DNA of 64,000 nt. It comes from Athripsodes cinereus (Eukaryota > Arthropoda > Insecta > Trichoptera > Leptoceridae). Positions 11,852 through 23,522 of the stretch are shown here, in pieces. Where the stretch lies: NCBI GenBank assembly GCA_947579605.1, contig OX388325.1, positions 9,047,572 through 9,111,571 on the forward strand, read 5' to 3'. The translations under genes and the position numbers were made by a program. A model generated the notes under the pieces. That model saw only the letters and a list, made by a program, of their open reading frames with translations, ran no database searches and was not told where the DNA came from. Positions within the stretch are counted from its first letter, which is position 1; every line of letters begins with the position of its first letter.

Positions 11852-11987
11852 TTTATTGGCACGGAGAGGACAATCTGCATGCTTATAATTTGCAATTAGT
11901 TCGCTGGCTACCCCACTTACGGGAGATTGAAGGAGACCCACCATCCACCCGGATACCGCAGAAGTCTGGGGCTTCCATTTATCCGAA
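11852..11987 (+). repeat. Family A fragment fused to repeat H
   Basis: The A part is TTGGCACGGAGAGGACAATC...GCTACCCCACTT. It is followed at about 11926 by repeat H (GAAGGAGACCCACC, CCGCAGAAGTCTGG), which recurs at 21127 in reverse orientation and at 54635. Confidence 0.6.
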
Positions 11988-12332
11988 ATTCTTCTTCTTC
12001 TTCTTCTTAATCTTTTATTAGACCCAGAGGTCTGTTCATACAGGAGAGTCCTCTTGCGATGTGGATGCCCAGCTGTCCTTCCATCGTTTAGGGGGTCTTC
12101 CGGGTAGGCGTCGTCCATCAGGTAGTCCATGAAGAACAATCTTTGGGATTCTGGTGCTACCCATCCTCTGGACATGTTCGTACCAAAATCTTCGGCGTTG
12201 TCTTCCCCATCTGACAACATCCTGGACCTCACATATCTCCCGGATTACAGTATCCGAAATTCTACACTTAACAAATCTTGTCCTCACCGAAGGTGCCATT
12301 GTGGGCAGCCTGAAGATGGTGTGATTGTACAA
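11988..12332 (-). pseudogene. LINE C-terminal fragment with GAA-repeat tail
   Basis: Minus-strand reading gives VKCRISDTVIREICEVQDVV, RWGRQRRRFWYEHVQRMGS, and LPGRPPKRWKDSW. This is the RTE/Jockey-like arrangement of a W-x-x-HV-x-RM block followed by GRPPKRW. The sense 3' end terminates in GAAGAAGAAGAAGAA (complement at 11989-12007), a typical LINE simple-repeat tail. The overlapping minus ORF 11840-12232 is in another frame. Confidence 0.7.
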
Positions 12333-12717
12333 ATAGATAGATAGTTACAGAAAAAAATACTATAAAATACACAGCATTTGAGTAAGTAAATAAGAAAGCG
12401 CCAATGGATCTGAAATGACTGCAAAACAAATGAAAATAAACAAATAAATATTTTGAAATGTCACGTCTTATTACGAATAATGTTTAAATTTAAATTTCAA
12501 ACACGGTACAAGTTATCGCTAATTGTTATGCAAACAAGAATAGTATTGTAATACTTGAATAATGTAATACAACGAATATAAAGCAGAATGTTCTGCGATA
12601 CGACTAGCTGTTAGTCGAAATAATTTACCTAAATATTATGCAGTACTGCTAATACAAATAATACTATGTACAGTATTTGCAAACGCGTACATCTTTCAAT
12701 TGCGTAACACTTGTGTT
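12333..12717. other. Unassigned AT-rich sequence
   Basis: No coding frame or matched repeat. Confidence 0.4.
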
Positions 12718-13327
12718 AAGATCAGTATTACGTTGGGCTTATATAAATAAATGTTTTATTCCATACCTTCATGCCGTATCCCAATTGGGGTAGGCAGAGG
12801 GAAAAGAACGCCAAATAGATCTATCCTTGCACACTTCCTTCGCTTTCTCCACATTTATACAATTTCTCATGCACGCACGTCGGTTCCTCTAACTCAACAC
12901 ACGGCCGTCCTTGAGACTTTGATCCACGTAATCAAGCCGCGTAGCTCCCGGACGCCCGGGCTTCCGCACACCCTTTCTTTTAGACAAGTATATCCTCTTT
13001 GTCATTCTTACCTCGTTCAAGATCAGTATTACGTTGGGCTTATATAAATAAATGTTTTATTCCATACCTTCATGCCGTATCCCAATTGGGGTAGGCAGAG
13101 GGAAAAGAACGCCAAATAGATCTATCCTTGCACACTTCCTTCGCTTTCTCCACATTTATACAATTTCTCATGCACGCACGTCGGTTCCTCTAACTCAACA
13201 CACGGCCGTCCTTGAGACTTTGATCCACGTAATCAAGCCGCGTAGCTCCCGGACGCCCGGGCTTCCGCACACCCTTTCTTTTAGACAAGTATATCCTCTT
13301 TGTCATTCTTACCTCGTTCATTCGTTA
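12718..13327 (-). mobile_element. Truncated RTE-like LINE, tandemly duplicated (2 x 301 bp)
   Basis: Unit 1 is 12718-13018 and unit 2 is 13019-13319; the second LINE copy extends to about 13327. Each unit is about 45 bp of flanking sequence (starting AAGATCAGTATTACG) plus the antisense RTE 3' region (CATGCCGTATCCCAATTGGG onward). The two units look identical by eye. The plus ORFs at 12751 and 13052 are antisense artefacts; LINE coding is on the minus strand and carries an early stop. Confidence 0.85.
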
Positions 13328-13565
13328 AGTAGATATTTTTTTATAAATAATCTTTGATAAAAAATAAAGGAGATAATTACAACTTTCTTCGATAAATTAT
13401 GTAGGGGGAAATAGAAGAATGCTGAGGGAGACGTGATAGATTGGACTGGGGCGAAAAAAGAAAATTCTTTTATCATTATGATCTACTTGAAGATTAAATC
13501 TGAGACACCATTTTATGAGCGATGTGCGTTGATTATTGCATGATAAATACCATCTCATCTATCTA

Positions 13566-13735
13566 CAGTTTACATCATCATGGTATATCCTACAAAAGGG
13601 GTGTCTAATAAACCAATTGCACGTAATAAACATGCAAGATGTCCTCTCCGTGCCAACAACAAAAATATATTTATGATGGGTGACAGTATACCTCATCACT
13701 GATGAATTAAAGATGTAAAATGTCTTTTTCTTCTT
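13566..13735 (-). repeat. Family A element, partial
   Basis: The antisense blocks ATGGTATATCCTACAAAAGG, CACGTAATAAACATGCAAG, TGTCCTCTCCGTGCCAAC, and AAGATGTAAAATGTCTTT appear in the usual order. Confidence 0.75.
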
Positions 13736-13905
13736 TTTTCGTATCAGTCAACAAAACGAAAAAAAAACACATCAAAATCTATATTCCAATCCCCTTCCCG
13801 AAAGCCACGACTTCTTTTACAGTCGCCCAAGATCAGTTCGCTCCACGAATTCCTCCCATTGACACTGTCTGGGAGCCATTGGACATGTCAGGAGGTGCCC
13901 AGTAT
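13727..13905 (-). repeat. Dispersed repeat C, copy 1
   Basis: It pairs in opposite orientation with 34447-34582. Shared words are the complements of GCACCTCCTGACATG, CAATGGCTCCCAGACAGTGTC, and GGGAATGGGAATATGGATTT. The class is unknown; it may be the 3' region of a LINE. Confidence 0.55.
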
Positions 13906-14010
13906 TTATTTATTTTATTCTTCTTGCACATCATCATTCACATCACAAAATCAACAAATCAGTTTACATAAGAAAAAATGTGATGATATGCAGTGGCGAC
14001 ATTATCACTA
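13906..14010 (-). repeat. Dispersed repeat K, copy 1
   Basis: It shares ATTTACATAAAAAAAATGTG-like and TGATGATATGAAGTGGCGA-like words with 49675-49739. Both resemble the reversed A-rich 3' end of a retroelement. Confidence 0.45.
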
Positions 14011-14464
14011 TATAGTGATTTCTTCCATAAAACCACGCCCAATGTCTTATTCGTGATGATTTATAAAAAAAATGTCTTTTTCAGTGCACTCAAAGACGAA
14101 GAAAAGAGTGTGAGTATTATTCTTTGCCAGCAATAAGCACCAACAACCAAAAGGATTGTTCACAAATAATAACAATTCTCCGTCTGTTACATAATTTCGA
14201 TGGTACAATTCTTTTCTCAAGCAGTTTCGCAATTGAATGCATACATACCTACTGCAATTAAATACTTTGGTAATATTATAATATATAAAATTTGGATGCG
14301 CTCTGAAATTATTTACAACAAACACAGATTTGTACTCAGCATGTTCCACTTAATAACATAAAGATAATAACAACGCAACTATAAATTATACGTTAGATTA
14401 TGATATCTTCAAGTAGCGACGCAGAGTTCTCACGAGCCAGTGCATGTAAGAACATATTATAATT
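14011..14464. other. Unassigned sequence
   Basis: The minus ORF 14047-14349 has no recognisable domain. Confidence 0.4.
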
Positions 14465-14635
14465 TCATACACGGATTAAACGACATCAATACATAGACCA
14501 CAAATCTAGTATTCATGTAATCCAAAAATAGGTTCCGAAAAACATTAACACAATGTATATTTCTGCTTCGTTTCAATATTACTGTTGCGTCATCGTTATA
14601 CTCGCCCTTATTCTCAAATACATAATAAAATGCCG

Positions 14636-14745
14636 GTGCCGGCAAACTCCCCTTTCACGACACAAGCTTTTAGCTTACTGTGAAAGGCGAATAAGGTTGT
14701 ATTTGGGTTTATAACAAAACCCAGATATATCTTTTTTAAAAAAAA
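14636..14745 (+). mobile_element. Family B SINE, 5'-truncated
   Basis: It begins at the CCGGTGCCGGCAAACTCCCC junction and lacks the tRNA-like head. It retains CTTTCACGACACAAGC, GGTTTATAACAAAACCC and an A-rich end. Confidence 0.75.
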
Positions 14746-15076
14746 AAGAAGTAAAAAGTAAATGAATGTCCTTAATAGTGTTTTTTTTTGGGTAATTACA
14801 CTTGGTGGTCGGTTAGTGAACTAGTTAAAAAGCCGCAAGTCTAATGTATCAACTATCGACATATATTATTCTGTACAAATAGTAACATACTTTCTTTTAT
14901 GTATAAGTGAGATTAAGAGTAACCTTTCCCGATCAGCGCTTATTTAAAACTTATTGAGATGGAATTGGACCAAAATGGGCCACCAGTATTAGCACTAGGC
15001 CTTTGGGTAGATACCCATTATTAGTGAGTTTAATTACAAAATATCTAATACTAATAACCCAAACAATTTGTTTAGA

Positions 15077-15225
15077 AAAATGCGCCGTTCGTGGAAAAAG
15101 CAATTGCAAGGGCCCATTTAAGAATCATAACTCCCCTTTCATGACACAAGTTTTAAGCTTACTGTGAAAGGTGTAAAGGTTGTATTTGGGTTTATAACCA
15201 AACCCAGATATATACTTTTTAAAAG
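15077..15225 (+). mobile_element. Family B SINE with tRNA-like segment deleted
   Basis: The extreme 5' block (ATGCGCCGTTCGTGG, GGGCCCATTTAAGAATC) is joined directly to the body AACTCCCCTTTCATGACAC and the tail. The part between, which holds the A and B boxes in the 3882-4170 copy, is missing. Confidence 0.65.
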
Positions 15226-15439
15226 AACACTAATATCTTCTAAATAAAATATATCACTCAAAAGTATTATTCACAGTGAAGATGAACATTGTTCTAATTT
15301 TATTATTTCAAATTCGCTACGAACTTTCACAAAGTGAATAATAAATAAATTCATTATGGTCCAAAACGTTTTAACCGATTTAATGTTCGCGGAGCCTCGA
15401 CAAAGAATAATTATGTATCCCTCTCTATTATGTATGTAC

Positions 15440-15590
15440 ACTTTCAAATGTCCTGTAAGAGGCTGATATTCGAAAAACATCACATGAGACATTTAAACAT
15501 ATTCAGTTCAGCGATGAGGTCTATCCATCCTGAATGTCTCTATTATATATCACAAAGAGGAAAATCTGTATGTTGCTGACTGCCACACTT
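15440..15590 (+). repeat. Family A element, partial
   Basis: TGTCCTGTAAGAGGCTGATA, TTCAGTTCAGCGATGAGG and CCATCCTGAATGTCTCTATT are in sense order. Confidence 0.7.
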
Positions 15591-15660
15591 ATGGAAAATG
15601 AGCCAAGATGTTGTAGAAGGATAGCTATATTTTTCGTAAGAGTTTCTAGTCTATATATCA

Positions 15661-16140
15661 ATGTTATTTATTACATGCATTACGAAGTTTGTATCTACAT
15701 ATATGTATGTAAGGTGATTACTCGGCCGTCTGTCACTATTATTAACCTCAACTAATTCAAAGTCTTTGCTCTTTGATGCGATGATGTTATGTAATCGAAT
15801 AAAACTGAAATCATCGTCTTTGTACCGAGTCTAATCAATTTTGACATAATCCACCATCTTGCAATTTTCTCTCTCTGAGTACAAAGATAAATTATAAACC
15901 ATTTCTTGTCATCAACTTTAAGAATATTCTTATTATTTTTGTGCTTTTTAACTTGGTTAAAAATGTTCATGTCGCTTGATATAAATTCGACCAAGGTATG
16001 AGCAATTCAAGTTAAAACACAGAAATCCAAATATCTTAAGTAAAGTGACTTTCTGAAGATTTGGAGTTTTGAATTTCTGAATATAGCAAGGGTTAACCAA
16101 AAGGATCTTATTCGTGGCACATACTACATATTATTGAAAC
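15661..16140. other. Unassigned sequence
   Basis: Short background ORFs only (15752-15994 minus). Confidence 0.4.
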
Positions 16141-16583
16141 AAGATTTTAACGCTGTGAAGATGAGATCGCTGAGGAGGATGGTTGGTAAAACGTTGCGTG
16201 ATAGAGTGAGGAATGAGGATATTAAAAGAATGAGTGGATGCAAGAGGAGTGTTGTGGATAGAATGCGTGTAAATAAAATGAGATGGTTTGGTCATGTAGA
16301 ACGAATGGAAGAGGAAAGAATGACAAAGAGGATATACTTGGCTGAAAGGAGGGGTGTGAGGAAGCGCGGGCGTCCGAGAACTACATGGCTTGAACATGTA
16401 GATCAAATTCTCAAGGACGGCCGTGTTTTGAGTAAAAGAAACCGACGTGCGTGCATGAGAAATTGTATGACTGTGGAGGAAGCGAAAGAAGTATGTAAGG
16501 ACAGATCTAATTGGCGTTCCGTTCTCTCTGCCTACCCCACTTGGGATACGGCGTGAGGGAATAGATAGATAGAAGATTTTAAC
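16141..16583 (+). mobile_element. 5'-truncated RTE-like LINE insertion with 11-bp TSD
   Basis: Insertion 16152-16572 is flanked by perfect 11-bp repeats AAGATTTTAAC (16141-16151 and 16573-16583). The 3' tail GGGAATAGATAGATAGA is the same simple-repeat tail as the 7178 copy. The left TSD is contiguous with the truncated 5' end. Confidence 0.88.
16152..16556 (+). pseudogene. RTE-like LINE ORF2 C-terminus (about 135 codons)
   Basis: The open frame carries AVKMRSLRRMVGKTLRDRVR, NEDIKRMSG, MRWFGHVERMEEERMTK, KRGRPRTTWLEHVDQILKDG, NRRACMRNCMTVEEAKEV, and ends in LSAYPTWDTA. It is nearly the same protein as at 7199-7764, so both are young copies of one family. It has no endonuclease or palm domain. 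The ATG near its start lies in flanking sequence and is not a native start. Confidence 0.85.
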
Positions 16584-18585
16584 TATGAAGACACGAAGTT
16601 GAGAATTGAGAAGAGGACACGATGCGATAGGATTCCTTGCAGGACGAACTAAGTTTGTGTGACGAAGCCAAGGCAGTCTTTACACATGACGGGATCCTTG
16701 TGTAAGAGTGGCGGTAAAAGATATTGGGTAAATCAAATTATACCTAAACTTCTCCCGTCGCCAAATTTTCAATTAGCTAGATGGCATAGTTAATCAGTTA
16801 CACCATCAATATTTAATGATGGTTCGATACCCAAAGTAAATAGACAACTATGCTCGTTTTATGGAATTAAATCGATGTGAATAATTCATCTAGAATGGTT
16901 TAAATCCAAACATGAATAACGCAATCATTAAAAGTAAAGAAACCTTATAATATCCCATCATATCTGAATGGGAATATTATAATGGGATAGTTATATCAAA
17001 CACATTAAGTCTTCGCAATATACAGCACAATTTACAAGGAGAAGTTGTTCCCATGGTAAAAGCAGTGCTTCTAGGAACGCAGTCATAACACCATCAACAT
17101 CTATAAAAATACCAGACACGGCGAATTATACGCTATTTACAACTGTGTGATAATATTATCTGTATAGCAATCTCATCACCATTAATAACTGAACATTCTT
17201 CGACGTATATTCATAGGAATATAACATAAATATTATATAGACTTTGTATCACTAGAGGAAATTTACCTTTCATTGCTCAGGAAGTGAACATCAAATTGGC
17301 AAATAGACTCTTGCTGATAACATTGGCTAATGAGAAATGATAATAATATTAGACAAATTATTCAAAACTGGCAACACCACGATACAAATATTTTTGACAA
17401 CACATCATTGTGTAATGTGAAATGTTTGCTATTAATTATTTGACGTTTAGTTTCTATAATAGCAGTGCTTATATTTTTGTGCCTACGCACATTTTAGACG
17501 TTACAAATAATAGCGATATCTATTTCTTGATCCATTTGAGATCTGAAATATGAGATACCTACTAAAAAATGATTGCTTCTATGGTTAGCATTAAATGTTT
17601 CTCGATTGGTGGACCTTATATCCTGAAAGCAAGAATAGCGTAATAGGTGAACGATGTCCATGGATACTTAAGGCAGCCTAGAACTAATTCGTAAGCGTTG
17701 GGACGTCTTTCTCACTTCTTCCGATTAGATTTTGCACAATGTTGCATCGTGAGAACATTATTCTTCAATCGAGATGTCTGTATCTGATTGATTTTGTCAT
17801 CTGCAACTTGTTCCCAAATCCGGTAAAACAATAAAAACAAATAGTAATTATTGTAAACAATTATTATTTTTATTTTGGCTTGCTTAATTGCGGTGTCAAT
17901 TAAATTAATGTAAACATACAAACGATCAAAAATATTAATGTAATGATTATGTATAATATGTAAGCTGTTTATATAATTGCACTCTGATAGAGAAGTATTA
18001 TTTGGTTCTCGGTAGAGGCAGTGGTATATAATAATATTAGGTAGGTATGTATCATTCATTGTATGTAGAGTGTCGCGTGGGAAATAGTCGTCGGGTGTTA
18101 ATGACATTGAAAGTGTTAATCAAACAAATTATAAAAGTTATATCGGAGGAAGTACGCAAGGTGTTGTAACAGAGCCAAATGGAATGTAAACATCAACTAC
18201 AATTCGAATATGTTTATATATATTTAACGTTTTTGGGACTTTTATAAACGAGTTACTAATTATTCGATCCACGTAGTCCACGGAATGGAACATAATATAT
18301 TATTATCTCCTACCCTTTTCTATTGGTAAGTTTTCCAGAATCTATCTTGTTGACACCGGACTGGCACCATAGAGCGAGCCGAATTCAGACCGCTCTATGC
18401 TGTATTGTCTATGCTTAATATTTGGTATGATTTGTCTATCTTCATCTCTCTTCCGAAAATGACCGAATAATTAGTCGTGTTCTTGAATCGCTCCGTGTTT
18501 AAATTGAAAAAAACTCGGGCATTTTCTCCACCCAGAGGATTTAAACAAATCTATGTATAGGTATATCTGCTGGTTACTCCATGCG
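16584..18585. other. Unassigned AT-rich sequence
   Basis: A minus open frame of 131 codons (17712-18107) has AT-driven composition and no domain. A weak local inverted repeat (TTATAATATCCCAT and its near complement) lies at about 16945-16985. Confidence 0.4.
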
Positions 18586-18652
18586 TTATTTGGCGTTCCG
18601 TTTTCTCTGTCTACCCCACTTGGGACATGGCGTGAGGGTATAGTATAGTACT
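18586..18652 (+). mobile_element. RTE-like LINE extreme 3' end
   Basis: TGGCGTTCCGTTTTCTCTGT, CTACCCCACTTGGGACATGG and CGTGAGGGTATAGTATAG. It abuts a family A copy in the opposite orientation. Confidence 0.7.
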
Positions 18653-18654
18653 CC

Positions 18655-18850
18655 ACGCGTAAGGTAATCAGTAGATCAGTTGCATGTGATAATAAACATG
18701 CAATCTGTCCTCTCCGTGTCAACTAAAATTAAGACATTCAAGACGGAATTTAAGATTCATGTCTTTATTTTTTAGAACACCTGCCTTTTACAGGACTCTC
18801 GAACCCTTACAAAAAGAGTGGGAGACCAATTCTTGCCAGGTGCTCCACGC
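18655..18850 (-). repeat. Family A element, near full length
   Basis: The antisense order runs TAATCAGTAGATCAGTTGCA, AATAAACATGCAATCTGTCC, TCTCCGTG, AACACCTGCCTTTTACAGGA, AAGAGTGGGAGACCAATTCT, and GGTGCTCCACG. This head region defines the 5' end of the family. Confidence 0.82.
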
Positions 18851-19858
18851 AATAGATGACATGCAACATTAGGTACAAATACAACTAATGCATGAATACA
18901 TTTATACAATACATACAACACACAAGATTCAAATAATAGTCGAATGAAATAAATATTTGTATAAGACTGTTACAATAAATATATACGTTTATTACAATTG
19001 CTATAATTGTACAAATAATAATAAAATGTAACATAATACATTAAATAATAAAATATATTATAATTTCATTGTCTGCATAATACATTGTGAAGTGTGGCTA
19101 CATTTCCCACAACTACCTCTACATGAATGAGTAAATTTATTTATCAACAATAGTTTGTAATTTCTGTAATACAGCAGAGTCGATGTTCCTGGCTGGGTCT
19201 AGTTTAACTGCGAATGTCCAATTACTTGTTGAAGATACCTGTACAATTGTACATCTATCATGCCATTTTTCACAAGTAAGGTAGCCAGCACAGGAAGACT
19301 TTTATTGGGGGTACGGTGAAATTATTAAAAACACAATCAACAGAAAACATCCATTTAGTTTCTTGATTCTCATTAAGGACAACGAATAAAGATGAACTGA
19401 ATTTTGCATAAAGATGAACTGTGAATAAAGATGAACTAAGTTCACATGAAAATGTCAAGTAAAATTGACGATAGTACTCGAGTTTAACAAAATTAATAGT
19501 GAAAATTTAACAGTGTTTTCTGTCAATTAATATCAAATATGTTAAAAATGTCTTTTCACAATGTGAACACACACACACCCCAGATTATGTTATGAACTGC
19601 ATTATTTAAAATTAAGTAAACTGTATATAATTTTTGAAGAATTGTTTAATGGATTAAGATAAAAAAAATATTATGTTCAAATATTCATTAAATTTATTCA
19701 CAATAAACCGTTCTTATGACAACGATATCAGAGCGCTAGTAATGTCGTGAAAAGAGGTGATTCAAATGGCGCAGATCTCTGGCGCAGCATCTGCTCTGAA
19801 TGAAGGAGGTTGGTTTATGCCCTGTGCTACCAAGAGAGGCATTGAAGAGCGATATGAT
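18851..19858. other. Unassigned AT-rich sequence
   Basis: Contains an imperfect triplication of AATAAAGATGAACT near 19384-19440. No gene recognised. Confidence 0.4.
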
Positions 19859-20215
19859 GATTAAATTTGTTAAAGGAGTACATCGCGCCTAAGCTCCTAT
19901 GGATTAACTGTCACCGATAGCTCATCCTTAGGATCTATGATAGATTAAATCTTTGACAGATTAAATGAGTGCATCGCGTCAAAGATACCAAGGATGAACT
20001 GTCACCGATAGCTCATCCTTAGGATCTTTGATAGATTAAATCTTTGACAGATCAAATGAGTGCATCGCGTCAAAGATACCAAGGATGAACTGTCACTGAA
20101 AGCTCATCCTTAGGATCTTTGATAGATTAAATCTTTGACAGATTAAATGAATGCACTGCGTCAAAGATCCTAAGGATGAACTGTCACCGATAGCTCATCC
20201 TTAGGATCTTTGACA
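19859..20215 (+). repeat. 91-bp minisatellite with hairpin-forming monomers
   Basis: AACTGTCACCGATAG-type words recur at 19906, 19997, 20088 and 20179, exactly 91 bp apart, with a degenerate partial unit before. Each monomer contains TCATCCTTAGGATCTTTGA, and a near-complement TCAAAGATCCTAAGGATGA precedes it. In the last unit these form a perfect 20-bp stem (20160-20179 with 20195-20214) around a 15-nt loop. The three complete units differ at only a few bases. Confidence 0.85.
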
Positions 20216-21126
20216 GACTAACTGTATGTAATAACCATACTAATTGTTCTTTCTGACAGATGATGACATGTTGGATGATATGTTTTCTTTGGCATCGTTT
20301 ACGATGTTACAAATAATATGGATAGGACTAGATGACATACGAAAATAGAGTAACAATTTAACATTAAAATTTCATTACAAATCTTTTGTACAGTCTGTGC
20401 ATGAGAATGGTAAAGATACAATACATAGTTTTGCACGTAATAACCGATAAATCATCATCTTTATAGTCAGCGTCGAGCAACATTGTATATACAATAATAT
20501 GAATTGCATATTAAATATATAACTCACGGCACAATATTCACACGAAATATTATGTTCATAATTTATTGCTGCTCGTTACTGTACTGAAATTTCAATTAAA
20601 TTGTGAAGAAAATTTTACGATAAGGGACTAAATAAAAAAAGTGTTCAACTTGCTAATTAAAATAATCATTCACACATTACCGAGATATTACGGAAAGAGT
20701 CTATTTCAATATTATTCATTTCAGGCATTCCACCCGGTACGAGTGATTTGTGTGAGTCTATTACAAAGAACTCTAGAAAAGTTTCATGGAGTTGATTACA
20801 AGGCAAGTGCGAAGATATCGTGCGCTGCAGTTGAACGAAACGGAGAATTGTGGGTAAATCAATGTTATTAAAGCCCATATCGCTCAACACGAGATACAAA
20901 TGGATCGAAAATTAACAAGATAGCCATGTAAGAAATAAGAACAGCTAGTCTTCACCGTTGCAAGAAGGACTTTTCCCAGCAATGTAATTAATGACAAATA
21001 GGCGAGTGATTGAGAGGTTCAGGGGTGTGTTTGACATGTTGACTACTGTAATATGACAACAAAAGGAATTTTAGGTAAGTTTGAAGATCTAACAAAATAG
21101 ACAAAAATCTGGCAGATCAGTCAGTT
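20216..21126. other. Unassigned sequence
   Basis: The two overlapping ORFs at 20641-20899 on opposite strands have no recognisable domain. Confidence 0.4.
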
Positions 21127-21200
21127 ATCGAAATCCCCAGACTTTTGCGGTATCCGGGTGGACGGTGAGCCTCCTTCAGATCAGTCGGTTACTATTTGAT
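21127..21200 (-). repeat. Dispersed repeat H, antisense copy
   Basis: CCCCAGACTTTTGCGGTATC, CGGGTGGACGGTGAGCCTCC and TTCAGAT are the complement of the block at 11926-11987. Confidence 0.55.
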
Positions 21201-21889
21201 TATCGAATGATCTAATAAATACAGTACAGAGTGGAATTCTATATTTAAGACAGTTTCAGAAAATTTATACTGAATCGCCACTTTTTAAACATCTGCTTTA
21301 TGTATTGAATCAACACAGATGTAGAAATAAAAAAAAATGTAGCAATTTAGAACAGAAATATTACTAACGCAAGAACATGGGCAACTCCATGATTTGGTTC
21401 ATCATTGTAAAATTGCACACTTTGCATATTTAATTTGGACAAGCAAAATATGTGTAATTAACCAAATATTTCTCACAACAATGAAACACAAAATAGAATT
21501 AAATGATTACATGAAAATCACAATAATAATAATCCCAGAAGTAAACACGTCAATGATACAAATGATAAAATGCAACAAAAACAACAAGATCACAACACAA
21601 CACTCATCATAATACAACATGCCGTAGAGACAATAGGAAATACCGTGCGAACTCTTTTTCTGGTTCACAAACAATAACGACGATTAATAAATTCCTCCGA
21701 GGAACACACTTTCCGTTTCAAAAACAATAATAAAATAATCGGTAATTATAAAATATTACACTTTAAGGGCGGAGGTATTTAATTCTTGCCAGATACAATA
21801 AAACAAGTGGATTATGTAAGTGAACTTGAGCTATAAGTACCTATACACTTTTTCGATGAACAGACTTTATCCATTAATCCATTTATCTA
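21201..21889. other. Unassigned AT-rich sequence
   Basis: The Ile/Lys/Thr-rich ORF 21394-21612 looks compositional. Confidence 0.4.
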
Positions 21890-22045
21890 TACCATCATGG
21901 GAAAAAACATGCTTGTCTTTCTCTCCGTGCCAATAAAAGTTAGACATTCAAAATGAGTGGCACACCCCATTGCTGAGCCCAAGACGCTAAATGTCTTTCA
22001 CGAATTTTTACAGGACACTTGAAGAAAAGATTGCGAGACCTATTC
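21890..22045 (-). repeat. Family A element, partial
   Basis: Antisense CTCTCCGTGCCAATAAAAGT, AGACATTCAAAATGAGTGGC, TTTTACAGGACACTTGAAG and CGAGACCTATTCTTTGCCG. Confidence 0.72.
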
Positions 22046-23473
22046 TTTGCCGAAGATTTTGCGGAAAAAATAATATAATGTTATGATGTGTCAATTTAGA
22101 CCCATTGTAAGGAAACACAAATAAAAGTACAAATATCTTTTCAATGATTAATTCAACAGAGCAGAACGGGAAAAGAATAAGATACAAATACAAACAAAAC
22201 ATCAATACAATACATTTCCTCATTTTAAACAAATTTTAAAGCCACACATATGGTAATTAAGATAATGAGCGTATAATTAATAAGATAATTAACTTATACA
22301 TACACAAATATTTTTGCAAGATTCCTAGAGCAGAAAATGATATGTTTACTTTGTCCTTGCATTGTTTCGTTCGATACAGTTACCGATTTTGTGTTATGCC
22401 ATAATACGGTAGGTCTGCAGTGGAGTTTGAACCGTGGCGTATTGTAATAATTGAAAAGTATAACATTCTTTTACAACCATCTCTCAATTCCTTGATGTAG
22501 GGCATTTTGGACCAATTTTATCACCTCTTACCAGCGAAAGGCATTTCATCATCAGCCCATCTTTAATATTATTATTCTCATTACATGGTCTCCATTGAAG
22601 GACATTAAGTATTCAATTATTGGTTCCTTGTCCTGATAACGGGACTTATCTATTGTTATTAATAGCTATTGCTTCAAAGTTCTCCGAAAAATAGTTTTTT
22701 TTTAGTTTGCTTTTTAAGCTGCTTGAAGTTCTGATTCTTTCACCTATGTACTCCGCTGCCTGATAAACGTCCGCTATTGCAAAAAAAAACCTGCCATTGG
22801 ATCGATGTATTGTGAAAGAAGACTATCGAATCGTTGGTAGCCTTAAAATATGAATTATTTTTCTCTTTTTGTGCAACTATCATTGTTAAGTCTCAATTGT
22901 ACTTTATTTAGGATGTTTGGACGGTAGAATAATTTCGTATCAAAACTTCCGTAGGTACACCGAGGACAGGTGCCGTCTATAAGAAGTCCATTACAATGAT
23001 AATTGAAATCTAATAACACTTCTGCCCACGGCGGAGTTGCAGCTCTGTAATAAAATAATAATACAACAAAAATAAGAAGCTAATATTATGATAATCTGAT
23101 ATTTAGAGTGGGAGGCCTAAACATGGCCCATGAGATATAATGTATGTACAATTGCGTCTAGGAACTACCTAAGTGTTTTTTGCAGAGGCAAATCGAATTA
23201 AAGGACCAGTAATTTTCTACCTACACGTCATAACCCAATATCTAATCACGGTAGGAGCTACAAAATATAATTAGTTCTATTTTTACGCAAAATTAAAAAT
23301 ACAGACTCTTGGAATTTTTCTATTAAAGAGTTGCAGACAATTTGTATTAATTTACTGTAAATGGCAGGTATTTGTAAAACCTCAAAATTAAACGAAAAAT
23401 AAATGAGGTATACTACCCCTCGTAAATATCTATTTTTTTGGCACAAAGAAGACGACCTTTAAGCTTTTACATG
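22046..23473. other. Unassigned sequence
   Basis: No coding domain recognised. Minus ORFs at 22008-22232 and 23258-23446 are hydrophobic and AT-driven. Confidence 0.4.
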
Positions 23474-23522
23474 CATTTATTCCACTAGCTGCTCTATTTG
23501 AAGGATATGCCGTGATAGTAGA
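23474..23522 (+). repeat. Family A 3' fragment
   Basis: CTAGCTGCTCTATTTGAAGG, then ATATGCCGTGATAGTAGA. Confidence 0.5.

Larger units (their letters stand above)
14465..15660 (+). repeat. Dispersed repeat G, copy 2, expanded by SINE insertions
   Basis: It matches 2575-3012 in segments: 14465-14630, 14760-14985, and about 15600-15660. Between them sit family B copies (14636-14745 and 15077-15225) and a family A copy (15440-15590). Repeat G is therefore older than these insertions. Confidence 0.5.

Noticed and set aside
12751..13357. Two similar plus ORFs suggesting a duplicated gene
   Set aside because: They are antisense readings of tandemly duplicated LINE fragments.
17712..18107. 131-codon minus ORF
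   Set aside because: Asn/Ile/Tyr-rich, AT-driven frame with no recognisable motif.
19859..20215. CRISPR-like array
   Set aside because: The 91-bp units are repeated in full with no unique spacers, and the DNA is eukaryotic.
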